This document shows positions 56,009 to 64,000 of a DNA stretch of 64,000 nt, piece by piece. The notes beneath the pieces were generated by a model, which worked only from the letters and a program-made list of their open reading frames with translations, had not been told where the DNA came from and made no database searches. How positions within the stretch are numbered: the first letter of the stretch is position 1; each line of letters opens with the position of its first letter. The position numbers were made by a program, and so were the translations under genes. This DNA is from Niabella beijingensis (GTDB lineage Bacteria; Bacteroidota; Bacteroidia; Chitinophagales; Chitinophagaceae): the NCBI RefSeq assembly GCF_020034665.1, contig NZ_JAIQDI010000002.1, positions 248,001-312,000 of the forward strand, in the 5' to 3' direction.

Positions 56009-57136
56009 TTACAGGTAATTCAGCTTTGTCTGTGGCGTAAGCGCCAGCAGGGTCTCATACATCAGCCGGATGGTATTTTCGATGTCTCTTTTATGGATCA
56101 TCTCCACCGTTGTATGCATATACCGCAACGGCATTGATATCAGCACAGAAGGACAGCCGTCATTGGCATAGGCAAAAGAGTCCGTGTCGGTTCCCGTACT
56201 GCGGCTCAATGCCCGCCATTGTACAGGGATCTTGTGCTTTTCTGCAATGTTCTCCACAAAACCCAACAGTTTGTTGTGTACAGCGGGGGCATAAGCCAGT
56301 GAAGGCCCGTTGCCGCAGAGCACATCGCCTTCAATATTTTTATTGATCATCGGCGTGTTGGTGTCATGTGTCACATCGGTTACAATAGCAATATCGGGTT
56401 TGATCCGGCGTGCGATCATCTCGGCACCGCGCAACCCGATCTCTTCCTGGACGGCATTGACAACGTAAAGACTGTAAGGCAGTTTTTTCTTGTTTTCTTT
56501 CAGCAGGCGAGCCACTTCTGCGATCATAAAGCCGCCAATACGGTTATCAAATGCCCGGCCCACAAAATGGTCCCCTGCCAGTTCATCAAAACCATCCTGG
56601 TAGGTAACCACAGCGCCTACATGAATGCCGAGTGCTTCGATCTCTTTCTTGCTGCGGGCGCCGCAATCCAGCCAGATGTTTTCTGTTTTAGGCTGTGTTT
56701 CATTTTCTTTTCCGATACGTGTATGGATGGCCGGCCAGCCGAATACGGCTTTTACCGGTCCTTTTTTACCATGTATAAAAACACGCTGCGCCGGAGCGAT
56801 CTGGTGGTCGGCCCCGCCGTTGCGTTTTACATAGATCAGTCCCTTATCGGTGATATAATTTACAAACCAGCCGATCTCATCCGCATGTGCTTCGATCACT
56901 ACTTTAAAGGGCTGATCCGGGTTAACAATCCCCACAGCAGTGCCGTAGGGGTCTACAAATTCGGTATCAATATAAGGGCGCAGGTAATCCAGCCATAATT
57001 TTTGTCCCCAGGATTCAAATCCCACAGGAGATGCATTGTTGATGTAATTCTTCAGAAACCCAAGTGCCTCTGTTGTTAAGACCGGTTTTACTGCTTTCCC
57101 TTTTTTTTCTTTTTTCGTCGTATTTGCTTTTGCCAT
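56009..57136 (-). CDS. M42-family metalloaminopeptidase (glutamyl aminopeptidase/endoglucanase M type)
   Basis: This cytoplasmic di-metal aminopeptidase trims N-terminal residues from peptides in large tetrahedral complexes (family knowledge). After a basic N-terminal tail ('AKANTTKKEKKGKAVKP') the metal ligands are visible: His in 'VIEAHADEIGW', Asp in 'GRAFDNRIGG', Glu-Glu in 'AVQEEIGLRGA', Asp in 'AIVTDVTHDT' and His in 'PLRYMHTTVEM'. Length of about 375 residues fits M42. The lysine-rich N-terminal extension of about 20 residues is not part of the catalytic fold. There is no signal peptide. Confidence 0.95.
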   Translation of the reverse strand: MAKANTTKKEKKGKAVKPVLTTEALGFLKNYINNASPVGFESWGQKLWLDYLRPYIDTEFVDPYGTAVGIVNPDQPFKVVIEAHADEIGWFVNYITDKGLIYVKRNGGADHQIAPAQRVFIHGKKGPVKAVFGWPAIHTRIGKENETQPKTENIWLDCGARSKKEIEALGIHVGAVVTYQDGFDELAGDHFVGRAFDNRIGGFMIAEVARLLKENKKKLPYSLYVVNAVQEEIGLRGAEMIARRIKPDIAIVTDVTHDTNTPMINKNIEGDVLCGNGPSLAYAPAVHNKLLGFVENIAEKHKIPVQWRALSRSTGTDTDSFAYANDGCPSVLISMPLRYMHTTVEMIHKRDIENTIRLMYETLLALTPQTKLNYL

Positions 57137-57334
57137 AATAAGAATTTAACAGCATCAAACGTACATAAATTTATCAAGATTGGATGATGAAAAGTGAGTG
57201 AGCAGAACTCTGACAGCTGATAGCTGAAGGCTTAAAGCTGATCGCTGAAATCTCAATGCTCAAATCTCAAAAGACAGGAAGCAAAAAACGGGATCTTTCG
57301 GTAGGGCTCAAGGCTGATAGCTGACAGCTTCCTT

Positions 57335-57916
57335 CTAAGGAACATTAATGTATTTATGGAGCTGCAGACTCAGCTCCCATTCCGGATGTTCTTTGATGTA
57401 ATCGACAATAAGCGGTGTCATCTGTGCTGCCTTGCTCCATTCCGGTTGTAAATAAAGCCGGCATCCGGGTGCAACCTGTGCAGCAAATTGCTCGCCCCAG
57501 GCAAAGTCCGTTTTGTTATAGACGATGACCTTCAGCTCATTTGCCTTTGGAAGGAGCTCCGGCAGGGGTTGTTTGAATTTTTTTGGCGAAAGGCAGATCC
57601 AGTCCCAGTTGCCGGAAAGGGGGGAAGATCCGGAGGTTTCAATATTGGTAGCGATGCCGTTTTCATGAAGCACGGCGGTTAACCGGTCCAGGTTATGGAG
57701 CAGTGGCTCTCCCCCGGTGACCACCGCAATGGGAGCAGGGGTGTTTTTCACTGCAGCGGCGATGTCTTCTATTGTCAGATGGGGGTGTGCATCGAATGAC
57801 CAGCTTTCCTTTACGTCGCACCAGGTACAGCCCACATCGCAGCCGCCCAAACGGATAAAATAAGCTGCTTTTCCCTGGTAGAACCCTTCTCCCTGGATGG
57901 TATAAAAATGCTCCAT
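57335..57916 (-). CDS. queE: 7-carboxy-7-deazaguanine synthase QueE (radical SAM)
   Basis: QueE converts carboxytetrahydropterin to 7-carboxy-7-deazaguanine for queuosine synthesis. The radical-SAM cluster motif is 'GGCDVGCTWCDVKESW' (CxxxCxxC), preceded by 'FYTIQGEGFYQGKAAYFIRL'. The SAM-binding 'VVTGGEPLL' and 'IETSGSSPL' follow. Length of about 193 residues fits the short form. The ATG at 57916 falls right at the conserved domain start. In-frame coding continues 23 codons upstream with no ATG, GTG or TTG ('AYNILSAGTGTTLPV'), so the true N-terminus is uncertain. No other que gene is in the window. Confidence 0.94.
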   Translation of the reverse strand: MEHFYTIQGEGFYQGKAAYFIRLGGCDVGCTWCDVKESWSFDAHPHLTIEDIAAAVKNTPAPIAVVTGGEPLLHNLDRLTAVLHENGIATNIETSGSSPLSGNWDWICLSPKKFKQPLPELLPKANELKVIVYNKTDFAWGEQFAAQVAPGCRLYLQPEWSKAAQMTPLIVDYIKEHPEWELSLQLHKYINVP

Positions 57917-58091
57917 TACCGGAAGGGTTGTACCGGTACCGGCGGACAGGATGTTATATGCTGTTTGCTGTTTGATACGTTCGGATTATAATGTACAAAG
58001 CTACGGAAATAAGCGCATGCCCAGGGGCAGGCGGTTTCAGGTCAATTGCCCACCACCGGTGATACAGGACTGGTGATCAAAAAGCTGAAAG

Positions 58092-58970
58092 CTAATTCCT
58101 GTTATCACAGGATTTAAATGTATTCTTCATCAGTGCCGCGATGGTCATGGGGCCTACACCTCCGGGAACAGGTGTGATAAAGCTGGTTTTCGGCGCTACA
58201 TTCTTAAAATCGACGTCACCCACCAGGCGATGTCCCGATTTTTTTGAAGCATCTTTTATTCTTGTAATGCCCACATCAATAACAACGGCACCCTCTTTCA
58301 CCATGTCTGCGGTCACAAATTCGGGAATGCCGATAGCCGCCACAATGATATCTGCCTGCAGGCAGATCGCTTTAAGATCGTTGGTTTTGGAATGACAAAG
58401 GGTCACGGTACAGTTACCGGGATTGGTATTGTTACTTAATAAGATGCTCATGGGCCGGCCCACGATATGACTTCTGCCGATCACAACAGCGTGTTTTCCC
58501 TTGGTTTCGATCTTATAATGCTCCAGCAGCAACATAATGCCGTAGGGAGTTGCAGAAACAAACGCATCTTTCTCTCCCAGGGTCATTTTGCCAATATTTA
58601 TGGGGTGAAAACCGTCCACATCCTTGGAGGGATCGATGGTTTCGATTACTTTTTTCTCAGAAATATGCTCAGGAAGCGGCAGCTGTACCAGGATGCCGTC
58701 CACATCCATATCCTCGTTCAGTTCCTCTATCTTTTCCAGCAGCTTCAATTCCGTCACATCTTCCTCAAAATGAATAAGTGTGGAGATAAAACCGATCTCG
58801 TTACAGGTCTTTACCTTGGAGGCCACATAGGTTTCGCTGGCGCCATTGGTGCCTACCAGGATGGCTGCGAGGTGGGGGATTTTTTTGCCGGTGGCGGCCC
58901 GTTGTGCCACGTCGATTTCCAGTGTATCCAGGATCACTTTTGCTGTTTCTTTTCCGTTCAGTAGTTGCAT
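58092..58970 (-). CDS. folD: Bifunctional methylene-THF dehydrogenase/cyclohydrolase FolD
   Basis: FolD interconverts 5,10-methylene- and 10-formyl-tetrahydrofolate in the cytoplasm, supplying one-carbon units for purines and fMet. The ATG at 58970 gives '[20 protein letters not shown]'; a TTG three codons upstream is less likely. Signatures are '[19 protein letters not shown]' with the catalytic Lys, '[15 protein letters not shown]', '[14 protein letters not shown]', '[14 protein letters not shown]' (NADP binding) and '[15 protein letters not shown]'. Length of about 292 residues is normal. It lies downstream of a long A+T-rich gap and is not clearly in an operon. Confidence 0.97.
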   Translation of the reverse strand: MQLLNGKETAKVILDTLEIDVAQRAATGKKIPHLAAILVGTNGASETYVASKVKTCNEIGFISTLIHFEEDVTELKLLEKIEELNEDMDVDGILVQLPLPEHISEKKVIETIDPSKDVDGFHPINIGKMTLGEKDAFVSATPYGIMLLLEHYKIETKGKHAVVIGRSHIVGRPMSILLSNNTNPGNCTVTLCHSKTNDLKAICLQADIIVAAIGIPEFVTADMVKEGAVVIDVGITRIKDASKKSGHRLVGDVDFKNVAPKTSFITPVPGGVGPMTIAALMKNTFKSCDNRN

Positions 58971-58979
58971 AGGCTGCAA

Positions 58980-59313
58980 ACCTACATAAAGTTTAGGAGG
59001 AGGGGTAAAAATTTTATGTGGACGGTATAATGGAGCAAAACTGACTGATGAATTAATTATTTTTCAAAAAACTAATTGACTTAAATCAATTTTTTAGATA
59101 TTTTCTAAACTTTTTAAATCATTTCAACTTGATGAAAATCAATTTATAGCAATAAATTATAACACTTTTATTGATTTTGTTGATAATAAAAAGTTAAAAA
59201 GAGATAAATTTTTTGTTAAAAAAATGTATTTTCAAACTGAGAAATGTTTGACAACCCGTACCTGAAGGTTGATCAATACTGCTGTTATTTATTCTTTTAA
59301 CAAAAAAAAATAC
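58980..59313 (+). promoter_or_regulatory. A+T-rich divergent intergenic region upstream of susC
   Basis: This gap between folD (minus) and the third susC (plus) holds no gene. It contains near-palindromes such as TTGACTTAAATCAA at about 59077 and repeated TTGAT/ATCAA words, which could be regulator sites for the susC promoter. A specific promoter was not assigned. Composition is far richer in A and T than the coding regions. Confidence 0.4.
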
Positions 59314-62300
59314 ATGAGAAAAATTGTACCATTGCTTACAATGCTTATGGCCATTTGTATAACGGGCTATTCGCAAACAAAGACAGTAACCGGCTCTGTT
59401 GTGGATGAAACCGGGCGGCCAATTCCCTTCGCCACAATAACCGTAATTGGAGCAAACCTGGGAGTTGCAGCGGACGATGAAGGGCATTTTTCCATCAATG
59501 TCACCACTGGGGCGATTCTTGAAATTTCTGCTACAGGATTCAATACTATTCAAAAGAACAGCGCTGAAAATTTAAAAGCAATAATGCTTGTCAAAAGTGG
59601 TAAAGAAACAATCGAGGAAGTGATAGTTACTGCTTCTGGTTTAACAATGTCAAAAAATAAGGTTGGTTATGGTAGCACCGTACTTACGTCTGATAAACTG
59701 GTGCAGGCTTCTCCTCAAAATGTCACTTCCGCCTTGGCTGGTAAAGTTCCGGGTTTGCAGATTAATGCTGTAAATGGAGGGGTAAATCCCAGTTTTAGTG
59801 TTGTGCTGAGAGGCTACAGGTCTATAACAGGAAATAATCAGGCATTGATTGTATTGGATAATGTCATTGTGCCCAATGAGGTTGTAGGAAATTTGAATCC
59901 GAATGATATTGAAAATATTTCAGTATTAAATGGAGCATCAGCTGCGGCCTTATATGGATCGCGTGCATCGAACGGTGCGCTGATTATTACCACAAAGAAG
60001 GGCTCTTACCTCAAAACAGAAGTAACTATTTCCCAAACGATTTCAGCACAAAGTGTTTCTTTTTATCCAAAGCTTCAGAAACAGTTCGGGTCAGGATCTA
60101 CTGCATACATTCAGGAATATCTGCCCTACGAGAACCAGCAGTATGGACCGGCATACGATGGATCCAATGTTGAAATAGGTGATTTCCCGTTACCAAGCGG
60201 GAAAACCCAAACTGTTCCTTATGCCTGGAACAGCAAAGAAGGAAAGCTGAATTTCTGGAAACCGGCTCTTTCCTCGCAAACTGATTTGTCGGTGTCTACT
60301 CCCACAGGAAAAGGGAGAATCTATTTTGGAGCGCAGTATCTGAATGCCAACGGTGTTGTAGAGAATGATAATTTTAAACGTACAACTTTTAGTCTTGGTG
60401 GTACCGAAAAAATATATCCGAATCTTAGCCTGGATTATTCAATGCGTTATAATCAAAATGCCTATGATATTGTTCAAACTGGCGTGCTTGCTGCCCTTTA
60501 TGATCAGATATTAAATACACCAGGGCATATTCCGGTTACGAGGTATAAAAACTGGCAGGTGGACTCATTTGCCATGCCGGATTTTTACTATAACGCATTT
60601 TATAACAATCCTTACTTTATAAAGGATAATAATCGTTCGAGAACAAAAAATGAATACCTGCTCGGCAATGTATCTCTGAAGTATTCTCCGCTTAGCTGGC
60701 TGGATCTGACGGGTCGGCTGGGTATTACATCGAGGAATTACAATGTAAAAAACTGGACAAATATTTACCGGTATAGTCAGTATGCAAAAGATCATACAAA
60801 CGGCTCCTATAAAAAATCCGATATCACAGGTAGTGTGAATGATGCAATGGGAAATGAAATTAGTTTGATCGGCGATTTTCTTGCTACATTTAAAAAGAAG
60901 GTCTCAGATTTTGACTTGCAGTTGACATTGGCCGGCCAGTTAATCCAGGAGGAAGGTAAAGCTTTAAATGCCGGCATTACTGGATTGGGCGTTCCCGATT
61001 TATTTAATATTTCAAATCAGATAGCTCCCCCAACAGCAGGGGAAAGCAATTTTAGAACCCGCACAGTAGGTTTCTATGCGGATTTTTATGGAACATGGAA
61101 GAATATGCTCACATTACACCTGACGGGCAGACGAGATGAAGTTTCTGTACTGGATCCGGGTTATAATGTATTCTATTATCCTGCAGGCGACATTTCTTTG
61201 CTCTTACACAAAGCAATTCCGGCGATCGCCAGTAGCAGGGTTATAAATGCTTTGAAGATCAGAGCAGCAATGAGTAATGTGGGAAATGTAAACCTGGGCC
61301 CATACAGAACCAAACCTACTTTTGGCCAAGGTGCAGGTTACCCCTATTCTGGCAATGTTGGTTATTCTATTGGTAATACAATCGTTCAGGAAGGCTTAAA
61401 ACCCGAATTTACTTTTTCCAAAGAAGCAGGATTTGATATCGATCTTTGGAACAGCAGGATTTCAGCATCTTTTACGATTTATGGGCAAGAGACAAAAAAC
61501 CAGACAATGCCAGCGAGTGTTACCCAATCGACCGGATTTACAACATATATAACGAATACGGGGAATACTAAGGGAAGTGGGATAGAAACCAGCCTGTCCG
61601 TAACACCTATACAAAAAGAAGATTTTTCACTGACGGTCGGAGCAAACTACACCTACAACAATAATAAAGTTGTTGACCTGGGATTAGGTGATCTGCAACT
61701 ATTCCGAATGTTATTCTTTGGTGACGGAACTGGTGTTTACGCTGCAACAGGCAAAGCTTTTCCTGCACTTTATGTGACCGATTATTTAAGGGACTCAGCT
61801 ACAGGCAAAGTAATTGTAGATGCGGTGACCGGATATCCTACTTTAAATCCTAATATTACGTATGCCGGAAATACACAACCCCTTCATCGTTTAGGTTTAA
61901 ATCTGGATGCGGACTACAAGGGGATTGCTTTGAGGACAGTATTTGAATACCGGGGGGGCTATGTGATGTATAACGGTTTGGGAGGCACTCTTGACTTTTC
62001 AGGTGCCGGGATCAATACTGCGATGTATAACAGAGAACGGTTCGTGTTTCCTAACTCCGTATACAAGGACCCGGCAACAGGAAAATATGTGGATAACACA
62101 AATATTACAGTGGCGGACGGAGGACCAAACTTTTGGACTCAAAACGATACCAGGCGCGCAGTGACGATGAACTATGTTACATCAGGGGCATTCTGGAAAC
62201 TTCGTGAAGTGTCCCTGAGTTACCGTCTTCCACAAACGATATTGAATAAAACCGGCTTTATTAAAGGCGTAGAAATTGCAGCCATCGGACGTAATCTGTT

Positions 62301-62445
62301 TGTGTGGACTCCTAAGTCAAACGTATACACTGACCCGGAATTTACCGCAAATGCAAACGGAACCGGAAATAGTATCGGGTTGAATGATTTAGGTCAGATA
62401 CCACCATCCCGGTATTATGGTGGTACACTCACGCTTAAATTCTAA
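59314..62445 (+). CDS. SusC/RagA-family TonB-dependent receptor
   Basis: The ATG at 59314 gives a signal peptide ('LLTMLMAICITGYSQ'); the longer frame from 59269 has no signal and is rejected. The carboxypeptidase-like domain 'TVTGSVVDETGRPIPFATIT' is followed by the TonB-box region 'IEEVIVTASGLTMSKNKVGY'. The plug has 'NQALIVLDNVIVPNEV' and 'IENISVLNGASAAALYGSRA', and the barrel ends 'YYGGTLTLKF'. The 'LNGASAAALYGSRA' plug variant, with a SusD-like_2-type partner, suggests a RagA-like subgroup that may import peptides or other nutrients and not glycans (inference). No enzyme genes adjoin within the window. Confidence 0.97.
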   Translation: MRKIVPLLTMLMAICITGYSQTKTVTGSVVDETGRPIPFATITVIGANLGVAADDEGHFSINVTTGAILEISATGFNTIQKNSAENLKAIMLVKSGKETIEEVIVTASGLTMSKNKVGYGSTVLTSDKLVQASPQNVTSALAGKVPGLQINAVNGGVNPSFSVVLRGYRSITGNNQALIVLDNVIVPNEVVGNLNPNDIENISVLNGASAAALYGSRASNGALIITTKKGSYLKTEVTISQTISAQSVSFYPKLQKQFGSGSTAYIQEYLPYENQQYGPAYDGSNVEIGDFPLPSGKTQTVPYAWNSKEGKLNFWKPALSSQTDLSVSTPTGKGRIYFGAQYLNANGVVENDNFKRTTFSLGGTEKIYPNLSLDYSMRYNQNAYDIVQTGVLAALYDQILNTPGHIPVTRYKNWQVDSFAMPDFYYNAFYNNPYFIKDNNRSRTKNEYLLGNVSLKYSPLSWLDLTGRLGITSRNYNVKNWTNIYRYSQYAKDHTNGSYKKSDITGSVNDAMGNEISLIGDFLATFKKKVSDFDLQLTLAGQLIQEEGKALNAGITGLGVPDLFNISNQIAPPTAGESNFRTRTVGFYADFYGTWKNMLTLHLTGRRDEVSVLDPGYNVFYYPAGDISLLLHKAIPAIASSRVINALKIRAAMSNVGNVNLGPYRTKPTFGQGAGYPYSGNVGYSIGNTIVQEGLKPEFTFSKEAGFDIDLWNSRISASFTIYGQETKNQTMPASVTQSTGFTTYITNTGNTKGSGIETSLSVTPIQKEDFSLTVGANYTYNNNKVVDLGLGDLQLFRMLFFGDGTGVYAATGKAFPALYVTDYLRDSATGKVIVDAVTGYPTLNPNITYAGNTQPLHRLGLNLDADYKGIALRTVFEYRGGYVMYNGLGGTLDFSGAGINTAMYNRERFVFPNSVYKDPATGKYVDNTNITVADGGPNFWTQNDTRRAVTMNYVTSGAFWKLREVSLSYRLPQTILNKTGFIKGVEIAAIGRNLFVWTPKSNVYTDPEFTANANGTGNSIGLNDLGQIPPSRYYGGTLTLKF

Positions 62446-62456
62446 TAAACTAAAAC

Positions 62457-64000
62457 ATGAATATGAAAAAGATTTCAATATATATATTTTCCATACTTGC
62501 CTTTGGAGGTTGCAAAAAATTTGTAGATATTAATGATAACCCAAATGCAGCTACAGGAAAGATCGATGAAGAGGTACTAATGCCAAAAACCATCGTGGAA
62601 TATGCAAACGGCGGTCCGGCTGCTGATCTTTATGGCGCAGGAATGGTGGGCTACTTAGTGAATCCTGGCGGCGTGTCCGGCTTTGGCTCGGTAATTACGT
62701 ATAATTACGGGCCGGGCGATTTTGCAGCTTTTTGGAATATTTATGATAATATACAGGACCTGAATGAAATTATAAAAAGAGGAGAGACCGACCCTTCGTT
62801 CCTTTATTACTCCGGTGCTGCAAAAGTATTAAAGGCGTTAAGCTATCAGCAACTGGTGGATACGTATAATAATGTGCCTTATTCGGCAGCAAACCAGGGT
62901 GGTAATAACCTGACCCCGGAGTATGACAAAGCAGAAGATATTTATAAATCACTGGCGAGCCTTGTTGATGGTGCAATGAAAGATTTTACAGATGGTGCTG
63001 TTAATCCTACTTCGCTGGCATTGACCAATGCAAGGGATCCTCTCTTTCAGGGCAATATAACCAACTGGAAAAAGCTAGCAAATACAGTAAAACTCCGGAT
63101 CATATTAAGGGCGAAGGAGAAAATTGCGTTTGAAAATACAACGTTTTCTTCCGATGGTTTCTTAACAGAGGACGCTATTGTGCAACCGGGTTATACAAAT
63201 GTTGATGGCAAAGTGAATCCCACTTGGACAAGAGCATACAATGTAGCAGGATCACAACAGGGGGGCGGATTGCAGCAAAGAGTACCTTCATTTTATATTT
63301 TGGGTTTTTACAATAACAATAAATTGAACGACAAATTCAGGGGATATCTGATGTATCGTTCATTTCCAAATCCGGGTGTCAACCAGCTTGGATTCGATCC
63401 GGGTACAGATGCCGCTGCAAGGGTTAAAGCTCCCAATGATTGGTTTTTAGCAAAAGGAACGCCTTCTGCATCTAACTTTTTGGGCATCGGTGTATTTAAA
63501 GGTCCGGATGCGTTTCAACCCATTGTGTTGGCTGCTGAGAGTTATTTCCTGCAGGCAGAAGGGGCGTTAAAGGGACTTGTTACTACCATCACAGCAAAAG
63601 AGGCATTCGAAAAAGGGATCCTGGCTTCTTTTACGTATCTGAATAAGGATAAAAATAATGCAGTGTCTACCACCATTTCAGTGAATAAGACGACAGGGGA
63701 ACTGGTGAAGGACAAACCAGCTAATGATCCCAATTACGTGGCCATTAACCCCGCATCAGAGGTTGAAACTTATAAAGCAGATAATAGTGGTAATTATCTC
63801 GTTGATTTTGATCTTGCAACGACCAGTGAGCAAAAGTTAGAGGCGATCATTACCCAGAAGTATATCGCGTTAAATCTTCTGTTTGGAGGAGAAGCCTGGA
63901 ATGAATACCGTAGAACCGGATATCCCAAAACAACACAACCCAGCGTCGCAAATAAATACACCAGTTTTGCTTCTTTGCAATCTTTAGCCACCACCCCAGA
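62457..64000 (+). CDS. SusD/RagB-family lipoprotein (SusD-like_2 type), 3'-truncated by the window
   Basis: The ATG at 62457 starts 'MNMKKISIYIFSILAFGGC' with a lipobox-like FGGC, then 'KKFVDINDNPNAAT', the characteristic opening of the SusD-like_2 group. Further family marks are 'SYQQLVDTYNNVPYSAANQG', 'LANTVKLRIILRAKEKI' and 'LFGGEAWNEYRRTGYPK' near the window end. The frame is open to base 64000, so the C-terminus lies outside. It is the partner of the SusC 11 bp upstream. Its ligand is unknown. Confidence 0.94.
   Translation, partial: MNMKKISIYIFSILAFGGCKKFVDINDNPNAATGKIDEEVLMPKTIVEYANGGPAADLYGAGMVGYLVNPGGVSGFGSVITYNYGPGDFAAFWNIYDNIQDLNEIIKRGETDPSFLYYSGAAKVLKALSYQQLVDTYNNVPYSAANQGGNNLTPEYDKAEDIYKSLASLVDGAMKDFTDGAVNPTSLALTNARDPLFQGNITNWKKLANTVKLRIILRAKEKIAFENTTFSSDGFLTEDAIVQPGYTNVDGKVNPTWTRAYNVAGSQQGGGLQQRVPSFYILGFYNNNKLNDKFRGYLMYRSFPNPGVNQLGFDPGTDAAARVKAPNDWFLAKGTPSASNFLGIGVFKGPDAFQPIVLAAESYFLQAEGALKGLVTTITAKEAFEKGILASFTYLNKDKNNAVSTTISVNKTTGELVKDKPANDPNYVAINPASEVETYKADNSGNYLVDFDLATTSEQKLEAIITQKYIALNLLFGGEAWNEYRRTGYPKTTQPSVANKYTSFASLQSLATTP

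Overview
The window looks like a chromosomal segment of a Bacteroidota bacterium, most likely a member of the Chitinophagaceae. The basis is three SusC/SusD pairs, a complete gldKLMN gliding/type IX secretion cluster, a short epsilon subunit encoded next to atpD apart from other ATP synthase genes, TAnnTTTG-type promoter boxes, and many palindromic intergenic repeats. No rRNA, tRNA, CRISPR array, transposase or integrase was recognised. Genus is not claimed.

Region 1 (1-19.2 kb) is a polysaccharide utilisation locus. It holds a SusC (cut by the window start) and SusD pair, then a 1.15-kb tandem repeat array, then secreted enzymes on the same strand: a DUF5696-like putative glycosidase, a GH95/DUF5703-like protein, a two-domain esterase (alpha/beta hydrolase plus SGNH), a GH29 alpha-L-fucosidase, a sialate-O-acetylesterase-family esterase and a GH105 unsaturated uronyl hydrolase. 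A secreted beta-helix protein follows on the other strand. Together they suggest a fucosylated, O-acetylated, uronate-containing glycan (pectin-like or similar); the exact substrate is inferred.

Region 2 (19.2-32.4 kb) is an accessory region. It is rich in repeats and partly strongly A+T-rich, with small or unrecognised genes. It contains a BECR-toxin-like small gene, a candidate structured RNA, a small HTH protein and a possible minus-strand four-gene operon (YbjQ-like/zinc ribbon, membrane TPR/DUF3761-like, TerB-like/PH-like, DUF4062). That operon is the best candidate for an undescribed system. The rest holds small secreted proteins, a (TA)16 tract, G-rich DNA and a second tandem array with a unit of about 206 bp.

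Region 3 (32.4-50.9 kb) is mostly housekeeping: a metallo-beta-lactamase-fold hydrolase, a GNAT-like protein, an L,D-transpeptidase, atpD-atpC, gldKLMN with an outer-membrane barrel protein, a TlpA-like thioredoxin protein, a DUF4197 lipoprotein, YqgE/AlgH, a sensor kinase without an adjacent regulator, an NlpE-like lipoprotein, a metzincin without an export signal, and endonuclease III.

Region 4 (50.9-64 kb) has two more SusC/SusD pairs with no degradative enzyme beside them in the window. They flank an M42 aminopeptidase, queE and folD. The last SusD is cut by the window end.
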